Translations under genes and position numbers: made by a program
Shown: piece by piece, positions 52,214 to 62,793 of the stretch
Layout of the letters: each line of letters starts with the position of its first letter
How positions within the stretch are numbered: the first letter of the stretch is position 1
DNA from: Myxococcota bacterium
GTDB lineage: Bacteria; Myxococcota_A; UBA9160; SMWR01
Length of the DNA stretch: 64,000 nucleotides
Direction: 5' to 3'
NCBI GenBank assembly: GCA_039030075.1
Contig: JBCCEW010000004.1
Span: forward strand, 267,713 to 331,712
The notes under the pieces: model-generated
Told to the model about the DNA's origin: nothing
Seen by the model: only the letters and a program-made list of their open reading frames with translations
The model's database searches: none

Positions 52214-53422
52214 TCAGGCGTCGAGGAGGGCGACCACGCCGGTGTAGGTGAGCAGCTCGGGCCGGCCGCCGATGGGGCCCAGCTCGCAGGAACCGAACAT
52301 CCCGGCCACCGGTGCGGCGCCGAAGGCCTGCTCGAGGTAGGCGGCCTCGAGGCCGGGCACCCCGAAGAAGCCGGCGCCCCGAGCGCAGCAGTCGAAATAG
52401 AGGGCGAGGCCCGGAGGTTCTTCGGCCAGCCCGGCGAGCACCGCCTTCAGGTCGTCGCGGGCGGTCTCGGGTTCGCGGTGGACGAAGGCCAGGGAATCGC
52501 CCTTTTCGAGCATGCCAGGAATTGCGAACGCATTCGCATCGGGCGCCAAGCCAGCGATGTTCCTGACCAAATAGCCGCCCGGCGCGAGCGGTGCGGCGGG
52601 GTCGCGCGGCAGCGCCGCGAAGGTGAACTGGGCGGCCCGGGCCAGGTCGTCGGCGAGCGCGGGGCCGGCCGCCTCCCGGAAGGCGTCGAGGGCGGGACGG
52701 CCCTCGAGTTCGAGGACCCACGGACCCTGGGCCTTCGTCACTGTGAGTAGCTCGGTGACCGGGCGGCAGGCCTGGGTCACCCCCACCCGCGCCCGACGGG
52801 CGCCGCGCAGCACCAACCCGGCCAACCCTCCGACGTCCAGTTCGCGTGCCGACCACAGCAGCGGCGCCTCGGAGATCGGATCGCCGGCTCCCGCACCGAC
52901 CACCAGGGCGGGTCCGGCCGCCTCTCGGACCGCGCCGAGCAGGGCGTCCGGGTCGAGGGCGCGCGGGTCGGGGATGAGCACGACCAGGTCCTCGGGGCGC
53001 GGGTCGCGGGTGAGCCCGGCGCGCACCTCGTCGGCCGCCAGGTCCTCGTGGCCGGCGAGGTCGGCGAGCCAGAGGGGCTCGGCGTGGAGGCCCTGGACCG
53101 CGAGGACGCTGACCCCGGCACCACCCTCGAGTTCCTGACCCGCGCCGAGGACACCATGGGCAAGGGAGCCTACGATCGTCTCGGTGCCGAGCACCTCGCG
53201 CGCCGTGGCGACCAACCTGTCGGCGTCATCCCGATGGGCGGGCCCCGCGAACAGGAGGGCGGCGTCGGCGCGGCCGATCGCCCCGCCGAGGGCCTGCTCA
53301 CAGGCGGCGCGAGTCGCCTCTGCGGCGCCTGGGGCAGCCGAGAACCCGGCGCCCGCGCTCCAGGCCGGGCCTGTCGCCGGCCCTTCCGGGGCGGCGACGC
53401 TCGCTCGATTCGGGGCCGTCAC
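52214..53422 (-). CDS. FIST-domain sensory protein
   Basis: The protein has 402 residues with an N-terminal FIST domain (about 20-210) and a C-terminal FIST_C domain (about 220-395). Typical segments are GSLAHGVLGAGQELEGGAGVSVLAVQG, GLAGLVLRGARRARVGVTQACRPV, LYFDCCARGAGFFG and the end GMFGSCELGPIGGRPELLTYTGVVALL. FIST domains bind small ligands, probably amino acids, in signal transduction. No kinase, cyclase or receptor is fused or adjacent. Confidence 0.9.
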   Translation of the reverse strand: MTAPNRASVAAPEGPATGPAWSAGAGFSAAPGAAEATRAACEQALGGAIGRADAALLFAGPAHRDDADRLVATAREVLGTETIVGSLAHGVLGAGQELEGGAGVSVLAVQGLHAEPLWLADLAGHEDLAADEVRAGLTRDPRPEDLVVLIPDPRALDPDALLGAVREAAGPALVVGAGAGDPISEAPLLWSARELDVGGLAGLVLRGARRARVGVTQACRPVTELLTVTKAQGPWVLELEGRPALDAFREAAGPALADDLARAAQFTFAALPRDPAAPLAPGGYLVRNIAGLAPDANAFAIPGMLEKGDSLAFVHREPETARDDLKAVLAGLAEEPPGLALYFDCCARGAGFFGVPGLEAAYLEQAFGAAPVAGMFGSCELGPIGGRPELLTYTGVVALLDA

Positions 53423-53700
53423 GGCCGGCTACCCCTCCAGACTCCCCCGGGCAGGCTCCCCGTGCGGCGGCCTCCGGGCGGTGCGGCGGCGAGGCTAACC
53501 GGCCCGAGCCCGGGCGGCCCGGCTTTCGCCGGCGCCGGGCCTCGGCTAGCTTGCGGACACCGGCGTCGGCGCCCCGGCGTCACGTTGGTCCCGCGGCCGA
53601 CTCCCCACGCGATCTCGGGAATGGATTTGTCGGCCCCCCCTTTCACACGATCCGCGAGCCTCGATTCGAAGGGCGGGCGTACAAGGGTTTGAGGGAGCGA

Positions 53701-54882
53701 GTGGCGGACTTCGAGTTGGTCGAGACCCGAGAGGATCTCGACGCGCTTGCGCAAGACCTTCTCAGCGAGAAGGTGATTGCCGTCGATACGGAAGCGGACA
53801 GCTTCTACCACTATTTCGACAAGACCTGCCTCGTGCAGGTGGGCACGCGGCGCAGCATCTACCTGATCGATCCCCTGAAGCTCGGGGGTCCGGCGGAGCT
53901 CGCACCGCTCGCGCCGGTGTTCGCGTCGCCCGAGATCCGGAAGATCTTCCACGCGGCCGAGTACGACATCTTCGTGCTGAAGCGCGATTGCTCCTTCGAG
54001 TTCGCGAACCTCTTCGACACGATGATCTCGGCCCAGCTGCTCGGCTACCCATCGGTCGGTCTGTCGAGCATCGCGGCGCGGCACTTCGACGTGAACCTGC
54101 CGAAGGACGAGCAGCGTTCCGATTGGTCGCGTCGGCCGCTGACGCCGAAGCAACTCAGCTACGCCGCCGCCGACGTGCTCTACCTGATCACGCTGGCCGA
54201 GAAGCTCGGCCGCGAGCTGCGCGCGGCGAAGCGCCAGCGCTGGGCCCAGGAAGAGTTCGAGGCGCTCTGCCGACGGCAGTGGCCCGAGCGCGAGTTCGAC
54301 CAGCTCGGCTACCTGCGGATCAAGGGCGCGCGCAAGCTCGATCCGAAGTCGCTCTCGGTGCTGCGCGAGCTGTTCCTCTTGCGCGACAAACGCGCGCGCG
54401 AGATGGACCGGCCGCCCTTCAAGGTGCTCGGCAACCGCACCCTGATCGAGATCGCGGAGCGGCGCCCGAAGAAGCTCGCCGAACTGGGCGAGATCAAGGG
54501 ATTCACCGAGCTGTTGATGCGCCGCTTCGGGCGCGAGGTGATGAACGCGGTGCGCGAGGGACGCAAGACCGAACACGGTCCGATCCCGAAAGCCGCCCCT
54601 TCCGGCCGGCGACGCATGGACCGCCAGGCCGACAAGCGGCTCGCGAGCCTCAAGCGCTGGCGCGGGAAGCGCGCCACCGAGCTCGAACTCGACCCGGGCG
54701 TCCTCTGCCCGAACTCCGCCCTCGAGGCGATCGCCTGGCGCGCACCGGCATCGGCGAAGGACCTCGATGAGCTGCCCGAGTTGAAGGGCTGGTTCCGTCG
54801 CGAGTTCGGAGCCGAGGTGGTGAAGGTCGCCGGCGAAGGCGCCCCGCCCCGGGAAAAGGACGGCGGCCCCAAGGCGAAGTAG
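53701..54882 (+). CDS. rnd: Ribonuclease D
   Basis: This 393-residue 3'-5' exoribonuclease trims tRNA and other RNA ends. The DEDD catalytic residues are in VIAVDTEADSFYHY, IFHAAEYDIFVLKRD and YAAADVLYLI (with the DEDDy tyrosine). HRDC domains follow: one near residues 211-290 (LFLLRDKRAREMDRPPFKVLG) and a second near the C-terminus. A GTG at 53701 with GAGGGAG 5 nt upstream is the start. A 280-nt gap precedes it. A strong hairpin ends the gene. Confidence 0.93.
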   Translation: MADFELVETREDLDALAQDLLSEKVIAVDTEADSFYHYFDKTCLVQVGTRRSIYLIDPLKLGGPAELAPLAPVFASPEIRKIFHAAEYDIFVLKRDCSFEFANLFDTMISAQLLGYPSVGLSSIAARHFDVNLPKDEQRSDWSRRPLTPKQLSYAAADVLYLITLAEKLGRELRAAKRQRWAQEEFEALCRRQWPEREFDQLGYLRIKGARKLDPKSLSVLRELFLLRDKRAREMDRPPFKVLGNRTLIEIAERRPKKLAELGEIKGFTELLMRRFGREVMNAVREGRKTEHGPIPKAAPSGRRRMDRQADKRLASLKRWRGKRATELELDPGVLCPNSALEAIAWRAPASAKDLDELPELKGWFRREFGAEVVKVAGEGAPPREKDGGPKAK

Positions 54883-55315
54883 GCGTCGCCCGGGTTCCAC
54901 CCGGCCGAAGCGGTGATCCGGCGAGAGGGCCCTGAAACAGGAAACGCCCCTTCGGTGGAACTTCCGACCGAAGGGGCGATCTGATCTGGGCCCAGGCAAT
55001 CACCGAGAAGGCGGGGTGCCGTTCTGGGGAAAGCGCCTTACGTGTCCTCGGGGGTCACCTCGGGGTGGAACTCAGTCAAACGTGCGCGCCCGCTTTCGTC
55101 CGACCTGTCCCTACCAAATCAATCCCATTTCCTGTGCTCCTTCCCTAGAGCAGGTTCCGTGCCACTCTGGCCGAAGCGGGCCCCGACCGGCAGGAAGTCG
55201 CCTAAGTCCCCGTGCCTTGGATACTCTTCGTGCCCGAGGACGGCCCTGCAGGGCGCGCGGAGCGGGACCGATGAAATGCATCCTGAGTTGGCACCTGCTC
55301 TTTGGGGAAGTTGAC
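54883..55315. other. 433-bp intergenic region: terminator, then leader of the next gene
   Basis: It holds the rnd hairpin at 54945-54978. The rest is somewhat less G+C-rich than its surroundings. A TACTCT hexamer at about 55220 is a possible -10 for the lipoprotein gene at 55316. I see no small gene or known RNA in it. Confidence 0.5.
54945..54978 (+). terminator. 12-bp hairpin after rnd
   Basis: CGCCCCTTCGGT (54945-54956) and ACCGAAGGGGCG (54967-54978) pair perfectly around 10 nt that can pair internally. GATCTGATCTGG rather than T follows, so it is not a canonical U-tract terminator. Confidence 0.65.
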
Positions 55316-56572
55316 ATGACGAACGGTCGAACTCCGAAAACCCAAAGAAGTCAGTCTCTTGGGTGCCTCGCCAACCCGCGTGGCACTGCCAACCGAAGTG
55401 GCACCCGGTCTCTCACCCTGACTCTCGGGCTGGCCCTGGGCTGGACCCTCGGGTTCGCCGGCTGCGCGCTCCGTCCGGCGCCGGCGGTTCCCGCCGCCGG
55501 GCTCCACGTGGCGACGGCACCTGCGCCAAGTGAGAGCGAGCGCTACTGCGCCTGGTACGGCACCGCGGCCGAGGGCGTCCTCTATTTCGGCCAGGCCCCC
55601 TTCTGGTCGGCGATGCGCGCGGCCGGCGGCGACCCCACCGCCGACCTGCATCAACCCGGTCCCCAGCGGATCGGGCGCTTCGACCTCGCGGAAGAACGCT
55701 GGCTTCCCGCCCTCGAGGTGGGCGGACCCGAGAAGCGATCCGGGGTCTGGGACGTCGCCTTCCACGCGGGGCGCGTCTTCTTCTCGACGTTCTATGAACC
55801 GGCGGGCGCGGTGGACCCGGAGACCGGCTTCGTGCAGACCCTCGGCCTCGGCGGTGGCTTGAACGAATGGGCACCCGGACCCGACGGAAGCCTCCTCGTC
55901 ACCCGCTACGGGTCGGGCCACGACGAACAGGGCAACGGCAGCGTGCTGCGCCTCGACGCGGACGGGGCGCTGCTCGAGGAGTGGCCCTTGAGCGCACCGG
56001 CGGGCTACCGCAACGCGCCGAAGACCCCGTCCTGGGACTCGACGCGCAACGAGGCCTGGGTGACGACGGACCTGCTCCCCGTGCTCGATCCCAGCGATGC
56101 GGGCAGCCAGCGAGAGGCGTCGACCGAAGACCGCCACGACGCGTTCGTGTTGGGCCGCGACGGTCGGCCCACGCGGACCGTGGCCGAACCCGAGGTGCAG
56201 TTCGTGGCGCAGGGCGTCGACGGCCGCTTCTACCGGGCCGAGGTCGAACACTCCGGCGCGGGCACGCACACGCTCTGGGCGGTCATCGAACCCGCCGACC
56301 CAGCGGACGAGACCGTCCGGGTGCTGCTCGACCCCGCGTTCCCCGCGGCCCTCGACTTCGTACAGGACGTGCAGCCGAGCCGTGATGGGCGCGTCGCCAT
56401 CACGCGCTGGAGCGGCCGTGTGCACGTGCTCGACCGTGCGGCGCGCGCGAAGACGGTCGACCTGCCGCGCCTGGATCCCGACGGCCTCTACTACACCGCC
56501 GTTCTGTGGGGCGACCGGGTGTGCGCGACCTACTGTGCCGACGTCACCGTGGTTTGCGCGGACGCCCCCTAG
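55316..56572 (+). CDS. Predicted lipoprotein, possible beta-propeller
   Basis: I do not recognise a named family. The protein has 418 residues. The signal peptide is long (LTLTLGLALGWTLGFAGC) with a lipobox ending in a cysteine near residue 50. The mature part shows repeated short strand units (GVWDVAFHAGRVFFSTFY, GGLNEWAPGPDGSLLVTRYGS, RDGRVAITRWSGRVHVLD) like a six- or seven-bladed propeller. CAWYG and CATYCADVTVVC carry extra cysteines. GGGGAAG precedes the ATG. Function unknown. Confidence 0.7.
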   Translation: MTNGRTPKTQRSQSLGCLANPRGTANRSGTRSLTLTLGLALGWTLGFAGCALRPAPAVPAAGLHVATAPAPSESERYCAWYGTAAEGVLYFGQAPFWSAMRAAGGDPTADLHQPGPQRIGRFDLAEERWLPALEVGGPEKRSGVWDVAFHAGRVFFSTFYEPAGAVDPETGFVQTLGLGGGLNEWAPGPDGSLLVTRYGSGHDEQGNGSVLRLDADGALLEEWPLSAPAGYRNAPKTPSWDSTRNEAWVTTDLLPVLDPSDAGSQREASTEDRHDAFVLGRDGRPTRTVAEPEVQFVAQGVDGRFYRAEVEHSGAGTHTLWAVIEPADPADETVRVLLDPAFPAALDFVQDVQPSRDGRVAITRWSGRVHVLDRAARAKTVDLPRLDPDGLYYTAVLWGDRVCATYCADVTVVCADAP

Positions 56573-56595
56573 CCGGCTTCTCGCGCCCTTCAGCC

Positions 56596-56614
56596 GCGTT
56601 CCCGTCGGGAACGC
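56596..56614. terminator. 8-3-8 hairpin between the lipoprotein gene and pepP
   Basis: GCGTTCCC and GGGAACGC flank GTC, 24 nt after the lipoprotein stop and 5 nt before the TATGCT -10 of pepP. It has no T tract. It may end the upstream transcript, or occupy the -35 region as an operator. Confidence 0.4.
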
Positions 56615-56619
56615 TCTGG

Positions 56620-56625
56620 TATGCT
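56620..56625 (+). promoter_or_regulatory. -10 element of a leaderless promoter (pepP)
   Basis: TATGCT is followed by 7 nt and a GTG at 56633. The in-frame ATG at 56621 lies inside the hexamer and cannot be the start of a transcript made from this promoter. Confidence 0.5.
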
Positions 56626-56632
56626 TCCCCGC

Positions 56633-57928
56633 GTGTTCGCCGAACGTCGACAGCGTGTGCGTGATGCGATGGGCCAAGGCGCCGTCGCGATCTTTCAGGG
56701 TTCCGGGCTCGCCACTCGCTCACGCGATACCGAGTACCCCTTTCGACAAGACAGCGACTTCTGGTACCTGACCGGCTTCGATCACCCGAACGCCGTCGCG
56801 GTGCTCCGCACCGACGGGGGTCCCGCGTTCACGCTCTTCGTCGAGCCGCGCGACCGCGAGATGGAGATCTGGAACGGCTACCGCCCCGGGATCGAGGGCG
56901 CCGTCGAGGACTTCGGTGCCGACGAGGCGTACCCGCGGAGCGAACTCCTCGACAAGCTGCCGTCGCTCCTGGGGAAGGCGCAGCGCCTGCACCACGTGCT
57001 GGGACGCGACGCCGGCCTCGACGCGCGCCTCGTCGAGATTCTCGAGCAGATGCGCCTGCGCTCGCGCACCAACGTCGAGCCGGCCGAGGCGATCCTCGAT
57101 CCGCGCAGCATCACCCACGCGATGCGCCTCTTGAAGGAACCCGCCGAGCTCGACGTGATGCGCCGCGCGGCCGAGATCAGCCACGAGGCCCACGAAGCCG
57201 CGGCGAAGCTCGCCTGGGACGGCGTGTTCGAGTACGAGCTCGAAGCGGTGCTCGAGTACACGTTCCGGCGTCGCGGCGCGCGCGGCGCTGCCTACACGAC
57301 CATCGTCGGGGGCGGCGCCAACGCCACGGTCCTGCACTACGTGCGCAACGATCAGAAGCTGCGCGAGAACGAGCTGGTGCTGATCGATGCGGGCTGCGAG
57401 CTCGAGGGCTACGCGTCCGACGTGACGCGCACCTACCCGGTCGGTGGTCGCTTCACCGGGCCCGGGCGGGCGCTCTACGAAGTGGTGCTCGCGAGCCAGC
57501 AGGCCGCGTTGGACCAGTGTCGCCCCGGGAAGACGCTGCCCGAGGTGCACGACGCGTCGGTCAAGGCGCTCGTCGAAGGGCTCGTCTCGCTGAACCTCTT
57601 GCAGGGCGACCCCGCCGAGCTGATGGCCCGCGAGGCGTACAAGCCCTTCTACATGCACTCGACCAGTCACTGGCTCGGCCTCGACGTGCACGACGTGGGC
57701 AGCTACCGCGAAGACGGCGAAGCGCGGAAGCTGGCTTCCGGACAGGTCTTCACCGTCGAGCCCGGCCTCTACGTCGCGAGTGACGCCGAGGTCGACACGC
57801 GCTTCCGAGGCATCGGCATCCGCATCGAGGACGACGTCGCGATCACCCAGAGCGGCCACGAGAACCTGAACGCGGCGCTGCCGAAACACCCGGACGAGAT
57901 CGAGGCGTTGGTCGCCGAAGGACGCTAG
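56633..57928 (+). CDS. pepP: Aminopeptidase P family protein (M24)
   Basis: This 431-residue metallopeptidase removes N-terminal residues before proline. Metal ligands are visible in [20 protein letters not shown] (two Asp), [16 protein letters not shown] (His), TVEPGLYV (Glu) and [12 protein letters not shown] (Glu). The N-terminal domain (about 1-165, [14 protein letters not shown]) is that of PepP rather than methionine aminopeptidase. The GTG at 56633 follows a leaderless-type promoter and gives the usual N-terminus (FAERRQRV); an ATG at 56621 would add four residues. Confidence 0.92.
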   Translation: MFAERRQRVRDAMGQGAVAIFQGSGLATRSRDTEYPFRQDSDFWYLTGFDHPNAVAVLRTDGGPAFTLFVEPRDREMEIWNGYRPGIEGAVEDFGADEAYPRSELLDKLPSLLGKAQRLHHVLGRDAGLDARLVEILEQMRLRSRTNVEPAEAILDPRSITHAMRLLKEPAELDVMRRAAEISHEAHEAAAKLAWDGVFEYELEAVLEYTFRRRGARGAAYTTIVGGGANATVLHYVRNDQKLRENELVLIDAGCELEGYASDVTRTYPVGGRFTGPGRALYEVVLASQQAALDQCRPGKTLPEVHDASVKALVEGLVSLNLLQGDPAELMAREAYKPFYMHSTSHWLGLDVHDVGSYREDGEARKLASGQVFTVEPGLYVASDAEVDTRFRGIGIRIEDDVAITQSGHENLNAALPKHPDEIEALVAEGR

Positions 57929-58005
57929 TCGCCCGCGCACCCAACGCCTCCTGGACGCGCCCGTGTGCGCGCAGAACCCCCGAGCGAAGAAGGACCCGAC
58001 ACGCC

Positions 58006-59958
<1,953 letters not shown>

Positions 59959-60117
59959 GGGACGCGGGAGGGCTCTCTACGGCCGTCCAGCGCCTTCTCG
60001 CACCCCGGCCCGGCCCACGGGCGCGGGGCGCGGGGCTCCAGTCGTAGACAGGCGGGAAGGCCCACGAGCGATATCCTGGAGGCTCGGGCGCACCCCCCAG
60101 GCGCCGCGGAGACCTGC

Positions 60118-61953
60118 ATGCCCCAGTACCGCTCGAAGACCTCTACCCACGGCCGGAACATGGCCGGTGCCCGCGCCCTCTGGCGCGCCACGGGCATGAA
60201 GGACGACGACTTCCGCAAGCCGATCATCGCGGTCGCGAACTCCTTCACCCAGTTCGTGCCGGGCCACGTCCACCTGAAGGACCTCGGCCAGCTCGTGGCA
60301 CGCGAGATCGAGGAAGCCGGCGGCGTTGCCAAAGAGTTCAACACGATCGCGGTCGACGACGGGATCGCGATGGGCCACGACGGGATGCTCTACAGCCTGC
60401 CCTCGCGCGACCTGATCTCCGATGCGGTCGAGTACATGGTGAACGCGCACTGTGCCGACGCGATCGTCTGCATCTCGAACTGCGACAAGATCACGCCGGG
60501 CATGCTGAACGCCACCATGCGGCTGAACGTCCCGACCGTGTTCGTTTCCGGTGGGCCGATGGAAGCCGGCAAGACGCGGCTCTCCGAGAACAAGCTCGAT
60601 CTGATCGACGCAATCGTGCAGGCGGGCGACGAGAGCGTGAGCGACGAGGACCTGGCCGAGGTCGAGCGCTCGGCCTGCCCCACCTGCGGCAGCTGCTCGG
60701 GGATGTTCACGGCGAACTCGATGAACTGCCTCACCGAGGCGCTCGGGCTCTCGCTGCCCGGCAACGGCACCACGCTGGCCACCCACCGCGACCGGGAGAT
60801 GCTCTTCCGCAAGGCCGGCCGACTGATCGTCGAGATCACGAAGCGCTACTACGACGAAGACGACGCCTCGGTGCTGCCGCGCAACATCGGCAGCAAGCGC
60901 TCCTTCGAGAACGCGATGTGCCTCGACATCGCGATGGGCGGCTCGACGAATACCATCCTGCACCTGCTGGCCGCCGCACAGGAAGGCGAAGTCGACTTCT
61001 CGATGGCCGACATCGACCGCCTGTCGCGCAAGGTCCCCCAGCTCTGCAAGGTGGCACCGAGCACCTCCGAGTATCACGTCGAAGACGTGCACCGGGCGGG
61101 CGGCGTGATGCGCATCCTCGGCGAGCTCGACCGCGCCGGGCTCCTCGACACGAGCGTGCCGACGGTCCATGCGGCGACGATGGGCGAGGCCCTCGACGCC
61201 TGGGACGTCCGGCGCACCGACGACAAGGACGTCCACGAGTTCTTCCGCGCGGGCCCCGCTGGAATTCCGACCCAGACTCCCTTCAGCCAGGACACCCGCT
61301 GGCCCAGCCTGGATCTCGACGCGAAGCTCGGCTGCGTGCGCTCTTCCGAGAACGCCTACTCGAAGGAGGGTGGCCTCGCGGTGCTCTACGGCAACCTGTC
61401 CGAGGACGGGTGCGTGGTGAAGACTGCCGGCGTCGACGACGAACTCCTCGTCTTCGAGGGGCCGGCGTTCGTGTGCGAGAGCCAGGAAGCAGCGATCGAG
61501 GCGATCCTCGGCGACCAGGTGAAGGCCGGCGACGTGGTGGTCGTGCGCTACGAGGGACCGCGCGGCGGCCCGGGCATGCAGGAGATGCTCTACCCCACCA
61601 GCTACATCAAGGCGAAGGGGTTGGGGAAGTCGTGCGCCCTGCTCACCGACGGACGCTTCTCCGGCGGCACCTCGGGTCTCTCGATCGGACACGTCTCACC
61701 CGAGGCGGCCGGCGGCGGCGCGATCGGACTGGTGCAGCCCGGCGACAACATCCGCATCGACATCCCGAACCGCAGCGTCGAGCTCGTGTTGCCCGAAGCC
61801 GAACTGGCCGAGCGACGTCGCGCCCAGGACGAACGCGGCTGGCAGCCCGTCGAACCGCGACCGCGGAAGGTGAGCACCGCGCTCAAGGCCTACGCGCTGA
61901 TGGCGACCAGCGCAGACCGCGGCGCGGTCCGCGACCTGTCCGGTCTCGAGTAG
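60118..61953 (+). CDS. ilvD: Dihydroxy-acid dehydratase IlvD
   Basis: The protein has 611 residues. It dehydrates dihydroxy-acids in valine, leucine, isoleucine and CoA-precursor synthesis. Iron-sulfur ligands are the cysteines in [10 protein letters not shown] and [11 protein letters not shown], matching the E. coli-type enzyme. GGPGMQEML and [19 protein letters not shown] are catalytic-domain signatures, and [11 protein letters not shown] is a further family signature. Other ilv genes are not adjacent. The Suf system in the window would supply its cluster. Confidence 0.96.
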   Translation: MPQYRSKTSTHGRNMAGARALWRATGMKDDDFRKPIIAVANSFTQFVPGHVHLKDLGQLVAREIEEAGGVAKEFNTIAVDDGIAMGHDGMLYSLPSRDLISDAVEYMVNAHCADAIVCISNCDKITPGMLNATMRLNVPTVFVSGGPMEAGKTRLSENKLDLIDAIVQAGDESVSDEDLAEVERSACPTCGSCSGMFTANSMNCLTEALGLSLPGNGTTLATHRDREMLFRKAGRLIVEITKRYYDEDDASVLPRNIGSKRSFENAMCLDIAMGGSTNTILHLLAAAQEGEVDFSMADIDRLSRKVPQLCKVAPSTSEYHVEDVHRAGGVMRILGELDRAGLLDTSVPTVHAATMGEALDAWDVRRTDDKDVHEFFRAGPAGIPTQTPFSQDTRWPSLDLDAKLGCVRSSENAYSKEGGLAVLYGNLSEDGCVVKTAGVDDELLVFEGPAFVCESQEAAIEAILGDQVKAGDVVVVRYEGPRGGPGMQEMLYPTSYIKAKGLGKSCALLTDGRFSGGTSGLSIGHVSPEAAGGGAIGLVQPGDNIRIDIPNRSVELVLPEAELAERRRAQDERGWQPVEPRPRKVSTALKAYALMATSADRGAVRDLSGLE

Positions 61954-62012
61954 CGCCCGCTCGATCCTCTCGGAAAGCGGATGGCGGCCCCGCCAGCGCA
62001 GGGCGAACGCGG

Positions 62013-62624
62013 CTAGGCCGCGTCTTCGTTCACGCCTTCGGGATCGCTGCTGCGTCGGCCGAGGATCCAGCCCTCGCCGTCCTGGGTCACCGAGACGATC
62101 TCGCCCAGGGCGGGCGCGTCGGCGTCGGGCGCCTCGCCGACCAGCTGCTGGACGATCGTGCGGATGACGCCCTTGTGGGCCACCACCAGGATGTTCGCCG
62201 CGCCGCTGTTCTTCAGCTGATCGAGGCCCGCGAGCACACGGGTGCGGAACGCGTCCAGGGGCTCGCCGTTGGGGAACCCGAAGTCCGCGGCGCCTTCCTG
62301 CCAGGCCTGGTAGAGCGCCGGATCCCGCTCCTGGATCTCCTGGGCCGTCAGCCCTTCCCAGCGCCCGAAATGGATCTCGCGGAACTCGGGCATCAGGCGC
62401 ACCGGCTGACCACCCGCCAGCATCGAGGCGCTCTGCCAGGCGCGCGAGAGCGGGCTCGACACCACCAGGTCGAAGACTTCGGTGGCCATCGCGAGCCCGG
62501 CGGCGCGGACCTGGCCGCGTCCTTCATCCGAGAGGCTCACGTCGCTGCTGCCGTGAAAGCGTTCGTGGGAGTCGCCAACGGTGTTGCCGTGGCGAAGCAG
62601 GACGATGCGACGAAGGGTGGCCAT
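62013..62624 (-). CDS. Histidine phosphatase (phosphoglycerate mutase-like) family protein
   Basis: The protein has 203 residues. The phosphohistidine motif is LLRHGNT, and other conserved residues are in SSPLSRAWQSA and EIHFGRWEGLTAQEI, with the second histidine in VVAHKGVIRTI. This is the alpha-ribazole-5'-phosphate phosphatase/PhoE-like branch, whose substrates differ. GAGGAATC precedes the ATG at 62624. It is divergent from the M23 peptidase gene. Confidence 0.9.
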   Translation of the reverse strand: MATLRRIVLLRHGNTVGDSHERFHGSSDVSLSDEGRGQVRAAGLAMATEVFDLVVSSPLSRAWQSASMLAGGQPVRLMPEFREIHFGRWEGLTAQEIQERDPALYQAWQEGAADFGFPNGEPLDAFRTRVLAGLDQLKNSGAANILVVAHKGVIRTIVQQLVGEAPDADAPALGEIVSVTQDGEGWILGRRSSDPEGVNEDAA

Positions 62625-62793
62625 GATTCCTCGGTGGTGATCCGCGCGGCAGAGGAGCGGCCGGGCGCGGGGGATCTGGTGGAGCGCGGGGAGGATGAGG
62701 GAGGGGCCGGCGAGCGTCAACGTCGGCCGCTCCGGGCGGCTGGGGTGTGCCCCGGCAGCGTCGGGTACCCTCTGCGCGGGTTCTGGGGGGGTG

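Noticed and set aside
59959..60117. A T-box or branched-chain amino acid attenuator before ilvD
   Set aside because: No leader peptide with Ile/Val/Leu codons and no T-box sequence is visible in the 159-nt gap.
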